Positions 23,280-32,599 of a stretch of 64,000 nt of DNA are shown in pieces. Position numbers and translations under genes: made by a program. The notes beneath the pieces are model-generated. The model saw only the letters and a list, made by a program, of their open reading frames with translations. It had not been told where the DNA came from and searched no databases. The stretch's first letter is position 1. Every line of letters starts with the position of its first letter. Source of the DNA: Isoetes taiwanensis (Eukaryota > Streptophyta > Lycopodiopsida > Isoetales > Isoetaceae); NCBI GenBank assembly GCA_021234155.1, contig JAJEKV010000010.1, forward strand, positions 9,650,406 to 9,714,405, in the 5' to 3' direction.

Positions 23280-23361
23280 TCACGGCTATAATTGGATCTG
23301 CATCTGCTATGTATTCATCTAGCAGCTCAATAAGATTCTTGCAATCAAGTAGCACAGTTTT
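23280..23361 (-). pseudogene. Captured exon in H1 (downstream)
   Basis: On the minus strand, after acceptor 'ggttttcag', the frame reads KTVLLDCKNLIELLDEYIAD and ADPIIAVI, then TGA. It is in phase with the exon at 23461-23569, so the two splice without a frame change. I do not recognise the parent protein. Helitrons commonly carry such host-gene fragments. Confidence 0.5.
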
Positions 23362-23460
23362 CTGAAAACCCAACCATCTGGAAAAACAAAGTTTTCAGAT
23401 CGACAATTGTTCTATTCTCATCAATATAAATCCTGCCCTCTAAAACGAATATAATTATAC

Positions 23461-23569
23461 CTGCAGTAGGCCCAACAACTTTGCCATATTGTCATCATAG
23501 GTGGGGATAAACACACCACTCGCCAAGAAAACTATGTGTAATCCATCCTGCCATTTGCGAGGAATGATT
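23461..23569 (-). pseudogene. Captured exon in H1 (upstream)
   Basis: Acceptor 'gtcctttcag' and donor GTATAA bound 109 nt encoding IIPRKWQDGLHIVFLASGVF and IPTYDDNMAKLLGLLQ. Base usage and open length look like a real exon, not random AT-rich sequence. Parent gene unknown; it should be present elsewhere in the genome in complete form. Confidence 0.5.
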
Positions 23570-23917
23570 CTGAAAGGACCTCAGATAACCCAGAATAAGA
23601 AGCAATATCTTGCAAACCTGTAAAAAGGAGAAATATGAATAGATAGGACGCCTATTTCTAATCAGAGTAGGCATTTCCAGATATAATAAAAACTCACGAT
23701 TTATGGATTCCCTTAAAGATCGATCAACTGGCCTGTGTAAATCCATAAGCTTTCAACTTCAACTGACCTGTGTACATTGTGGTCTGGCATAGCAGAAGAC
23801 TCATCTAACTGGTCGAAGGAGGTCTGGTGGCCATGGTTGGTCGACGAAAAATCTCTCCAGTTCATGGCTTCAATGTGATATGCCTGTGTGAGCTGCATGT
23901 TGTAAGCTATAACATAG

Positions 23918-24218
23918 AGCCATCACAGTGGCAGACCACGAATGAAAGGGAAAAAGAAGAATATACAAACACAGAGAGCTCCGCCAATTTTTTGCACAGA
24001 TTCGATCAAGGTTTGGACCCACGGAACATTTGTTCCATACTTATTTGCAGCTATCAGACTACAGATCCAAAATGCACCAACGGCCTTCCCATGAACGAAC
24101 TCCAGCCTTATTTACATAGATCCATCACAGTGGCAGACCACGAATAGAAGGGAAAAATGAAAGAAGAATACAAACACAGAGAGCTCCACCTATTTTTTTT
24201 GCATAGATTCGTCAACGA
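23918..24218. repeat. Direct repeat of about 95 bp inside H1
   Basis: The block starting 'catcacagtggcagaccacg' occurs at about 23920-24012 and again at about 24121-24216, both continuing through 'acaaacacagagagctcc' and a T-run to 'agattcg'. The two copies are about 200 bp apart and have small indels. Confidence 0.7.
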
Positions 24219-24552
24219 TTGGATTCCTGAGTCTGTAGTGATAGCTGGCTCCGTCTTTGAATAGCGGCTCCCACGTTGAATAGCAATATAAAACTCGATC
24301 TGCATGCAGTATTACGGGCTTGTCCTCGGCCTCCAGGATTTTTGGGCAAGCTACGGCTACGTTGCTCGCTGTGCGTCGAACCCTAATCGTGATAGGCAGT
24401 GAACCACATCAAATCTCAACCATTAAATGAAATGATCAAATCTGGGCCGCCCAAATTAGGGCTGGGTCCAACACTTACACAATAACATTATAATATAAGA
24501 TTTTTTGATGTAAGTTATGTGAACATATTATTTAAGATATCAACCTTAAATA

Positions 24553-26182
24553 CTAGTAACGGTGCCCAGCGTTGCTGGGCTTAATTTGAAAACCTGTAAA
24601 TGTTAGGAATTTGTGCATTTGTTGGGCTGCTGGGCATAAGTTGAGAGCCTGTAAATGCTTTGGGATGCAGTGAGAAAATCCCTATCCCTTTCCCTTTCCC
24701 TTTTGCTCTATCCCGCATTTTAGTTTTTCTTATTTTCTCTACTTTTTCTTTTCTTTTCTTTTCTTTTTTCCGTCTTTCTCACATGTTTCCTTGTTTTCCC
24801 ATCCCTTTCCTTCCCCCTTCCCTGTTCCCGATAATCTTTTTCCCTTCCCTTTTGCTCCTTTCTCCACCTTTTCCCTCTTCTCTTTTTTCTTTGCCCCTTT
24901 CCCTTCCCCTTTCTCTTTTTTAAAGCCTTCTCTTTTCCCCATTCTTTTTCCATGTCTTCCCTTTTTCTTAACCTTTTTCTCTTTCGCCCTTTTCCATGCC
25001 TATTTTCCCTTCTCTTTTCCTCCTTTTCCCACTCTTTTCCTCTTTTTTTGTGTAACCTTTTCCCTTCCATTTTTCTTTTCTCCCTTCCGTTTTTCATGCC
25101 CTTTTTACCTTCCCTTTTTCCATCTCCTCACCCTTTCCCTCTTTCCCTTTTCCATGTTCCCTTTGTCTCTTCCCCTTTTCCATTTTCCTCATTTCCTTTT
25201 TCCCGTGCCTCTCTCTCTTTCCCCCCTTTTCCATTATTTTTTCTTTTCTATTTCCCTTTTCCCATGCCCTTTTTCCCACCCTTTTCCCTTTTTCCCATGC
25301 CTTTTTTCCCTTCACATTCTCTCTTTCCACTTCCCTTTTCTTTTCCTTTTTTTCCCTTTTCCTTTCTCTTTTTTCCCTTTTCCTTTTACCCTTTTCCCTT
25401 TTCCCCATGCCTTTTTTCCCTTCACATTCTCTCTTTCCACTTCCCTTTTCCTTTTTTCCCTTTTCTTTTCCCTTTTCCTTTTTTCCCCTTTTTTCTTTTT
25501 TACCTTTTCCTTTTTCCCTTTTTCCTTTTCCCCATGCCTTTTACCCTTTTCCCCATGCCTTTTTCCTTTCACCACCCTTTCTCTTTTTCCTTTTCTTTTT
25601 CTTTTTTTCCCTTTTTCCCTTTTCCTTTTACCCTTTCCTTTTTCCATGCCTTTTTTCCCTTCACATTCTCTCTTTTCACTTCCCTTTTCCTTTTTTTCGC
25701 TTTTCTTTTCCCTTTTTCTTTTTTCCCTTTTCCTTTCCCTTTTTTCCTTTTTCCCTTTTCCTTTTACCCTTTTCCCTTTTCCCCATGCCTTTTTGCCCTT
25801 CACGTTCTCTCTTTCCACTTCCCTTTTCCTTTTTTCCCCTTTTTTTTCCCTTTTCCTTTTTGCCTTTTTCCTTTTCCCCATGCCTTTTTCTTTTCCCCAA
25901 CCCTTTCTCTTTTTCTTTTTCTTTTCCCTTTTTTCTTTTTTCCCTTTTCCTTTTACCCTTTTCCCCATGCCTTTTTGCCCTTCACATTCTCTCTTTCCAC
26001 TTCCCTTTTCCTTTTCCCCCTTTTCATTTACCCTTTCCCCTTAAGAGATCGACGCATGACCAATCACAGTGTTGGTAAGTCGTGCAATAAATCTAGGCCT
26101 TCGGATGCATCCAGATGATCTCGGCCATTCAAATTAGGGCTCGATGCACTACGCACTTACGGTATAACATTATAATATAAGA
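24553..26182 (-). mobile_element. Helitron H2, non-autonomous, filled by a polypyrimidine tract
   Basis: On the minus strand it begins TCTTATATTATAATGTTATA at 26182 and ends with the hairpin GCCCAGC-GTT-GCTGGGC (24564-24580) and CTAG at 24553, between host A (24552) and T (26183). Most of the cargo (24680-26040) is a purine/pyrimidine-skewed tract. A partial second copy of the terminal sequence sits at about 24628-24656. No protein-coding gene. Confidence 0.8.
24680..26040 (+). repeat. TTTTCCC polypyrimidine tract with 110-240-bp tandem repeats
   Basis: About 1.36 kb is nearly pure pyrimidine on the plus strand. Within it a block starting 'catgccttttttcccttcac' and running through 'attctctctttccacttccc' recurs near 25298, 25408, 25649, 25785 and 25967. 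Long Phe/Ser/Pro frames (up to 417 codons) and Lys/Glu/Arg frames on the other strand result from composition only. Confidence 0.9.
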
Positions 26183-26333
26183 TTAGTACTTTGTCATCTA
26201 AATTTGTTGTTTTGTTCATTCTCTTCACTTAGAATACATTGTAAAGTGCTCAAAAGGTTCTTAATCGGGACGGGATATGTATATTGACGGTAGACATAAA
26301 CACGCTTTTATATACCCACCATTTATGCTTCAG

Positions 26334-26582
26334 GGACGCTCTTCCTAAGAAGGATGATGAGGGAAGTGTCTTTTATACTACACTGAGGGACGCGGTCACA
26401 AATAATATCTCTCGTTTATGGCCTCCCCGCGGTATAGGGGAGTGGCCTGGCGCTTATGACCAACGCGAAATAGAGAGCGTCAAAAATAAAATGAAACAGA
26501 GTTTCCCAGAGATAGAAAAAGCAAAGGCGTTTAACTGGAAGAAGCTCACTTCGATGATGGGCGAGCTTATACGAAAAAGGAG
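26334..26582 (+). CDS. Spliced gene, main exon (possible transposase-like domain)
   Basis: The exon runs from acceptor 'atgcttcag' to donor GTACAT. It encodes DALPKKDDEGSVFYTTLRDA, later ISRLWPPRGIGEWPGAYD, then a charged helical stretch (KNKMKQSFPEIEKAKAFNWK, ELIRKRR). Both ends are phase 2 and agree with neighbours. The WP..W motif, helical middle and later GSGG-type exon vaguely resemble plant Transposase_24 / Ptta-En-Spm proteins, but this is not certain. Confidence 0.55.
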
Positions 26583-26652
26583 GTACATGACCTTGTCATA
26601 GTCTTGTTTTTATTATTTTGATATGGCGTTGATCTATCGATTTATGTCAAAG

Positions 26653-26752
26653 GCACCATGTGGTCAAGGAACTGAAGCAGACTTGCGAAAAAGAAGGAGG
26701 CGATTGGTCAAAAGTCCCTAAACCACTTAATCTCCACAAGGAAGATATCAAG
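26653..26752 (+). CDS. Spliced gene, exon encoding HHVVKELKQ...
   Basis: The first base completes an Arg codon begun in the previous exon. It then reads HHVVKELKQTCEKEGGDWSK and VPKPLNLHKEDIK, ending in phase 0 at donor GTATTT. Hydrophilic, predicted helical. Confidence 0.55.
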
Positions 26753-26844
26753 GTATTTCTTATTTTTTTTGTCATTCGTTCACTTTAACTTGTGATAATG
26801 TTGTGTGCCTTGCAATCGATTGCATTCGCGTGCAAAGGATCCAG

Positions 26845-26943
26845 AAAAGCAAACATAGAGCTCGGACCGACAAAGCAACTAAAAGTGATCGAAAGGCGTC
26901 TCATTTGGGCTCCGGCGGTCGAAAAGGGTTTTTCCATAGATTC
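26845..26943 (+). CDS. Spliced gene, exon with SHLGSGGRKG motif
   Basis: Using acceptor 'gatccag' in phase 0, the 99-nt exon reads KSKHRARTDKATKSDRKASH then LGSGGRKGFFHRF, ending at donor GTAAGA. The basic stretch followed by His-x-Gly-Ser-Gly-Gly is reminiscent of the NRAK..HTGGSKSF region of plant En/Spm-type transposases. Resemblance by eye only. Confidence 0.5.
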
Positions 26944-27021
26944 GTAAGAGCTATATTAGTTCACATTAATTTTAATAAGAACTTTAAATGTCACTAGCTA
27001 ATACTCGTTATATTGTCATAG

Positions 27022-27087
27022 GAACATCTACTTGCCCCTAACAAGCGCGGGTATTACGTAGCCACGGGCGTGGAGCTTTGTTTATCT
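27022..27087 (+). CDS. Spliced gene, penultimate exon
   Basis: After acceptor 'attgtcatag' the phase-0 frame reads EHLLAPNKRGYYVATGVELC and LS to a GTATCC donor. The frame would also stay open past this donor to about 27157, so the exact exon end is uncertain. Confidence 0.4.
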
Positions 27088-27204
27088 GTATCCAGACAAT
27101 CACTACAAAGGGAACTCTCCCAAACTCTCCCATCACGAATGCGTTGTAGAAAATTATTATAATTCTATGAACTACATTAACGCCATATTCTTTTGTTTTT
27201 GTAG

Positions 27205-27255
27205 GAAGCAAAGTATGATATGAATGAAGGTCTAGAGCATGACATGGGGCTCTAG
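27205..27255 (+). CDS. Spliced gene, probable last exon
   Basis: After a T-rich acceptor 'tttgtttttgtag' the frame reads EAKYDMNEGLEHDMGL and stops at TAG 27253. It joins in phase 0 to the exon ending at 27087. The product of all joined exons would be a hydrophilic protein of roughly 320 residues or more. Confidence 0.4.
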   Translation, partial: EAKYDMNEGLEHDMGL

Positions 27256-27560
27256 AGGGATCCGCAAACGTCGATGGAGAGCCATCCAATCGCAACCGCA
27301 TCCGTCGCCCTCTAACTACGCATACTGGATGACTACTCCACCGAATCGAGAGAGAGTAGCTCTAGGCTAAAAGGGTGGATACTCCTCTTAACGAGTCTTT
27401 TGTGATTATTTAAAAATATAAATACAATTCACTTTTGTGATTATTTAAAAATATAAATATAAAAATAATTTTGTGACTATTTAAAAATATGAATATAAAA
27501 ACACTTTTGTGATTATTTAAAATATTTTTATATTTATATTTTTATATAAATATATTTTTA
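27256..27560. repeat. AT-rich tail with ~35-bp tandem repeat
   Basis: After the presumed stop codon, the block 'ttttgtgattatttaaaaat' followed by 'ataaatataaaaa' is repeated about four times between 27400 and 27530, ending in long A/T runs. No gene is visible. Confidence 0.7.
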
Positions 27561-27980
27561 TTTTTTTTATTTTTTTTTTTTTTTTTCCTTCATGTCGCAT
27601 CACGACGATCCACGCGGCTTTTTTTTTTTTTGCCACGTGGCTTTTCTACACGCGGATTTTCGAATTTTCCATCGTGAATGCGTTCCACGCGTCACGTCGC
27701 GATGCGGCGATATACGCGCGGGCTTTACGGCACGCTGCGGGATTTTGGTGATGTTCCACGGTATATTCCACGCGTATATTTCACGCGTCACGCGCCATGC
27801 GACGCCCGCAGGCGACGCCTGCGTCACGCCCGCAACGCTGACGTCTGCTGCTGACGGCCGCCAAACGTCGCATGCGACGCCGCCGCATGCGACGTGTTCC
27901 GAACGACGTCTGCCTGACGCCCGCCGACGTCAGCCTTGACGCCGCTATTGGCGTCGCTAAATGACCTTTTTCTTGTTGTG
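27561..27980 (+). mobile_element. CACTA-type right terminus with GACG-rich subterminal region
   Basis: Read inward on the minus strand from 27980 the sequence is CACAACAAGAAAAAGG, then TCATTTAGCGACGCC, followed by about 350 bp dense in GACGC / GCGTC / GCATGCG motifs. This is the usual look of a plant CACTA (En/Spm) end: CACWACAAGAAAAA plus GC-rich subterminal repeats. It directly abuts the ORF1 of LINE-B. The spliced gene to the left could be its cargo. A matching left end was not found with certainty. Confidence 0.6.
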
Positions 27981-27993
27981 GTATTGTAGGGCT

Positions 27994-28329
27994 GATGGAG
28001 ACCGAGAATGAGAATACACAGGCTGTTGTTGAGAAACTATTGACGGAGGAGCTAGGAGTGCAGAACAGTGGCATTACAGAGGCTTTTCGCATTGGAAGGA
28101 AAGGTACATATACTAGACATGTTCTTGTTAGATTTTTGAATAGAGATGCAAGGTTTGTTTGTGATTAAAAAATGTATACAAGTTGAAAGATAAATCCATC
28201 CGGATTAATGATGATCTAACAAAAGAGCAGATGGTATTGAAAAAACAAGAACTTGGGAAGGTGAAAGAAGCGAAAGCACAGAATAAGAAGGTCACTTGGA
28301 AGAAAGGTAAAGCTTTCATTGAAGAATAG
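27994..28329 (+). pseudogene. LINE-B ORF1, C-terminal half
   Basis: The frame reads VGLMETENENTQAVVEKLL, then ITEAFRIGRKGTYTRHVLVR and FLNRDAR. After a frameshift at about 28168 it continues YKLKDKSIRINDDLTKEQMV to WKKGKAFIEE and TAG. FRIGR...VLVRFLN...INDDLTKEQ is the classic L1 ORF1 RRM/C-terminal domain pattern. The N-terminal coiled coil is absent, cut off by the CACTA end. Confidence 0.75.
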
Positions 28330-28339
28330 GGAAACGTGG

Positions 28340-29570
28340 AGGCCCTCGGAATGATAGTTTGGAATATAAATAGACTTATCACGATAAGATTCTTAGTATG
28401 CAAGAAGTAATTGCACAAACCGATGTAATATGTTTTCTAGAGACAAAAGAACATGATCTTTTTGAGTTACCGTAAATTGAAGGATTTGAGAATGTTTACT
28501 CAAGACATAATCATAGATTCGAGATGGAGATAACGGGCAATGGAGGAGTTGCATGCTATGTGAGAGAAGCATTTAGAGATCTGATACATGGTGTTAAAAG
28601 ATCCTAATCACCAATATATTTGGTTCACAATTCAAGGAGCTAACACATTCTATGTAGCAAAGATGTTACTTTGCACCACTCAAGCATAAGCAAGCATACC
28701 GTAACTTCGGATGCTAATGGAGAAGACATGTTTTTGAGCTTGAACAAGATATCATGGGATATCAAGATAAGGGAAATGTCATAATAGTAGGAGATTTTAA
28801 TTGCAGGAAATAAGCAAGCAACTACATATACAGGTAATTGTGATCCTTTATGGCTAGAAACAATGGAAGAATCAGATTTGAAGGCACATGGATGGTATAG
28901 ACAATCGATGATACCGTGGTCACTCGGTCGAAGAAACGACTTCTAAATCTCTGCTGCGATGGCGGGCTTCTTATATGCAATGGGATTGCTAAGTTCCCTC
29001 AATCGTCCCGCACACACATGTAGAGGAAGAAGCGTGGTTGATTATGTGATTGCTTCAGACCAAGCACTGGAAGAAATTAATGATTTTATGGTTCTAGAGG
29101 AGCACATAGAATCGATCATGTGCCCCTACAGCTTGTTGCTGCCCATTAAGAACAGGGAAGTACCAAAAACAATAAAGGGAACCAACCGCGGAGGCTCAAT
29201 CCAAAACGGGCTGGCCTTTTTGAGCAAAAGGTAGAAGATATGATTAAGTGCATGAGCTGGGATGGAAATGCTACAAGTATCGCTGCAAATATACATAAGA
29301 TTCTTCGTGAATCGGTACCGAGCAAAGCTTTACTTCATCTAGAGTCCGAAGGGCTTAAATGTAACTCATGGTTTGACCATGAGTGCCGGGCAGCCAGAAA
29401 ACTGCTCCATAGATGTGTCCAAGAAGAGAAGCCAACACTAAAAAAGAAATATAGAAGTTTGGTAAGGATGAAGAAACGAAAATTCATAAAGAGGCGACAA
29501 AGAGACGCCAGAGATCATTATCTAGATGAGCCTAAACGTTTCGAGCAAGTCAAAGCAAAAACAATCTGAG
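28340..29570 (+). pseudogene. LINE-B endonuclease and linker, frameshifted
   Basis: MIVWNINRL, VICFLETKEHD, GGVACYVREAF, VIIVGDFN-like and RSVVDYVIASDQALE blocks follow the usual order of an AP-type endonuclease. They lie in several frames, with an in-frame TAA near 28474. The linker part at 29240-29569 (SWFDHECRAARKLLHRC ... RRQRDARDHYL) is open. Not functional as it stands. Confidence 0.65.
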
Positions 29571-30041
29571 ATTCCGCTTGAGGCCATGGATTTATACAAT
29601 CATGTTGCCAAACTATATTATGATAGTAGTGTTGCTGCAGAAGGAAAAATCAGATCTGATTTAGCCTTCACGGAGGATGATATAGCTGAAGGCATTGCTC
29701 AACTTGCCAATGGAAAAGCAAGAGACATATACGGGTTATGCGCGGAGCATCTGAAATGGGCCAGTACAGATCTCTATGTGCTTATTGCTAATATGTTCAC
29801 TGCTGCCATGAAGGAGGGAATTCCCACTGAGTGGCAAAAGAACCGAGTAGTCCCTATCCATAAGAGTGGACCAAAAACGGAGGCAAACAATTATAGAACA
29901 CTTATGGTGAGTAGTGTGTTCTCAAAACTATTGGCCACAATTTTGGAGAAGAAGATTAGTAAGTGGGCGGAAGAACATAAGGCTCGTGCAGAAACTCAAG
30001 CAGGGTTTAGGCCAAATCGATCCACAACAGATCATTTGCTC
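29526..30041 (+). pseudogene. LINE-B RT, N-terminal part (5' of the CACTA insertion)
   Basis: The frame includes GIAQLANGKARDIYGLCAEH, NRVVPIHKSGPKTEANNYRT, VFSKLLATILEKKISKW and AGFRPNRSTTDHLL, then is cut by the CACTA element at 30042. It continues at 34775 in the same frame once the element and one CTC are removed. Confidence 0.8.
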
Positions 30042-30059
30042 CACTACAAGAGAATAAGT

Positions 30060-30415
30060 GTTCTGCGTCAGCAAAATCGTCAGATAGTCTTCACAAAACA
30101 GACAACTGTCCAGACCCTACTGCCTGACGATTTATCTGACGGTTTTTATCTGACGATATAACGTCAGATATTTCGTCAAAAAAAGCGTGAGAAAAATCGT
30201 CAACTTTCTGACGATTAAGCATCAAGAAAATCGTCAGAAAAAACGTCAGGGTTCGTCAGCAAAATCGTCAGACTTGTTCGTCAGCAAAATCGTCATTAAA
30301 ATCGTTAGAAAAATCGTCAGATTTTTCGTCTGCAAAATCGTCAAATTGTTCGTCAGCAAAATCGCCAGAAAATTCGTCAAAATCTGCGTCAACATTTTCG
30401 TCAAACATTTTTGCA
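30060..30415. repeat. Left subterminal repeat array of the CACTA element
   Basis: More than 20 copies of 'tcgtcag' or 'cgtcaga' at roughly 10-20-bp spacing ('gcaaaatcgtcagatttttc' style). CACTA subterminal repeats of this sort bind the element's own DNA-binding protein. The small ORFs here are composition artefacts. Confidence 0.85.
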
Positions 30416-30949
30416 GTATATCCTGGATTTAGTTGCAGTTTAAATATATAGTTGCCTTCCACAGTTGCATTCTAGGGATATGTTGATGCTTAAATTGACA
30501 TAAATATATCTTACAATTTATAGACAAGAATGTGAAAAAAATTCCTTTATTCAAGTAGTAACAAGTACATTGCCAAAGAATGCACAATTTTCATTTCACC
30601 ACCAAGGGAGAAACAACTCTCATTACATGTCTAATATTTGTAGAAAGGACTCAACACATGAGCCCAAGCTTCAAGCTTGTGTAAAGGAGCTCAAGCTCTA
30701 ATTACCTGCAACCAATTTAACAATTTAACCAGTAAGCAGGCCAATGTGAATTTGCTAAATTAATAAAATAAAAAGCAGTCTCACCACTTAGCATTGAAGG
30801 TATAGAGGGATTCTACAGCTTCGATGAGCTAGCCCCTTTGACCATCTATCATTCAAATCCTACACAAACATCAAAACATTCCGAAGCTAATTTTGTTGCA
30901 AATAGAGTTTCTAACCAGTATTACTGCATGTTATATTGTTGTTCCTTAC

Positions 30950-32592
30950 CTTCAATTAATGCTTCGCAGCAAGCTTCTACCATAGGCTCACCAACATCTG
31001 AAATATGCAATAAATAATAGATCATCATCTGAAATATGCATTAAATAATAGAACATAATTAAGATGCAAGTAACTAGACAAAAGCTAGACAAGAAATACA
31101 ATTAGGATTAAACTGGGGCTCATTTCAAAATCAGAAGAACTATGGAAGCAATAATGAACTTGATTTGTTAAAGTAATAACAAAATCCATTTCAACTCCCC
31201 AAACTTCCAATAAACACCTCAGTTGATTACATATCAGAGCCCTAACATTTTATGGGCAAGGCAGAGGCAGCCAAATCATTTTATATAAACACAGACCTAG
31301 AAATTTGAGACCTAGATATATGTGATAGCATTTTTAAAACATAGCCATCTCATTTTAAGGGCAAGGCGGAGCAGAACATAGCCAAATTATTGACCGAAAA
31401 TATGAATAGAATCAGATAAATATCTAGTCAAACCTGAATGTGAGAGAAAGTTTGAACTTAAAAAAGGAAAAGACAAACTTTACCGACCAACTTTCGCTTC
31501 AATCCTTCAAGGCAATCGTGGCTTCTATATACTTATACTCCTTTTATGCATTCTTGTAACAGCCCTGCTATGAGTCATTGATCATGCATTTGCTCAATAA
31601 GACAACATATTTGAAAGCATAGAATTGCACAAGGTTTTGACACCAATAGCTGCTGAACTCCTATGCATTCTATCAAACACTACCCAATATAAACAGCATT
31701 TTGCCCAATGTCAAAGGATAGTGTTAATAAAAGACCTGTTATGCTGTTCAGTAATGTTGGCCACTGCTGGATTGTCCAAATAGCCAGGAAATAGTAGCAG
31801 CTTAAACTTTGTCAATGGATCCCTTGCATAGATTACCTTCTTCTCCAATTGATCTGGCAGTTAATCAAACCCGAGTAAAATTCTAAAAAATGTTGTTAAA
31901 CTTCTCCTCCTACCACTGTTTAATAGCATCTCTAAAGCTCATATAATAAACGATGCTAAGATTCTGAAAAACAGAGACCGGAATGTGGAAATCCTCGCAT
32001 TCTTTACTCTTAAATTTATGAATAGCAAACATCTGCTCGTCATTACTTTCATTTTCTGAGTCCCTATTGCATCAAACCAAGAAAATCAGGAGAGAGCCTA
32101 ATCATTTGGCATACTATATGCAAATCCTACCTTTCCACAGATATCCGGCCATCAATGTTTTCTTTATAGAAATGCAATATCTGCTGCTTGTAGCGTCTAA
32201 ATCTTTTTCCAGTTTCTTGCTTTAAAAAAACAAAGAAATAATATAAATGCAATGCAGGGAACTAAAGAGGTAGAGCTCCAAAACTTACAACAGATACCTA
32301 CGTGGCTGCGATGGATTGGAGGAAGAAGAGAAAGGGCAAAATCATTTCATTTATCATGGGCTTTCCAGAAAATCTCTGAATCCTGTTACAGATCCGACCC
32401 AATTTTCATCGTCCGAAATCCTCGATTATTCGAGAAGAGAATAGGAAAACAAAATCAAAGGTTTCTCCAATGGCAAGTAACGCCCAAGTCCGCACTACAA
32501 AGGCCAAGATTAATTACCTGTAAATGAATCACAAAGGCCATCCACAGTTGAGCAGAGCGATGATTTCCACGGCCATGACTCCGCATAGCCAT
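30950..32592 (-). pseudogene. Multi-exon gene fragment captured in the CACTA element
   Basis: Minus-strand exons are recognisable. A first exon at 32518-32592 (MAMRSHGRGNHRSAQLWMAF..., donor GTAATT) is followed by a stretch near 32140-32230 (RYKQQILHFYKENIDGRISV), 31915-32045 (DEQMFAIHKFKSKECEDFHI ... IVYYMSFRDAIKQW), about 31736-31855 (LEKKVIYARDPLTKFKLLLF ... VANITEQHN), and 30950-30997 (VGEPMVEACCEALIE, donor GTAAGG). The protein is unknown to me. It may be a captured host gene or an accessory element protein. Confidence 0.45.
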
Positions 32593-32599
32593 GACTTCC

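Larger units (their letters stand above)
20120..24500 (-). mobile_element. Helitron H1, non-autonomous, 4.4 kb
   Basis: Read on the minus strand it begins TCTTATATTATAATGTT at 24500 and ends with a 7-bp hairpin (loop GTT, 20131-20147), seven bases, then CTAG at 20120. Flanking host bases are A at 20119 and T at 24501, the normal A-T Helitron target with no duplication. There is no Rep/helicase ORF, so it must move in trans. It carries spliced exon fragments on the minus strand and lies inside an intron, 52 bp from H2. Confidence 0.8.
20065..26333 (+). other. Intron enlarged by two Helitrons
   Basis: Donor GTAAGT at 20065 and acceptor 'atgcttcag' ending at 26333 bound this region. Without H1 (20120-24500) and H2 (24553-26182) the intron would be only about 260 bp. 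Original intron pieces remain at 20065-20119, 24501-24552 and 26183-26333. Phase 2 matches on both sides. Confidence 0.55.

Noticed and set aside
24791-26118. 417- and 388-codon frames and Lys/Glu/Arg-rich minus-strand frames
   Set aside because: Products of the TTTTCCC tract inside Helitron H2; no start context, domain or conservation.
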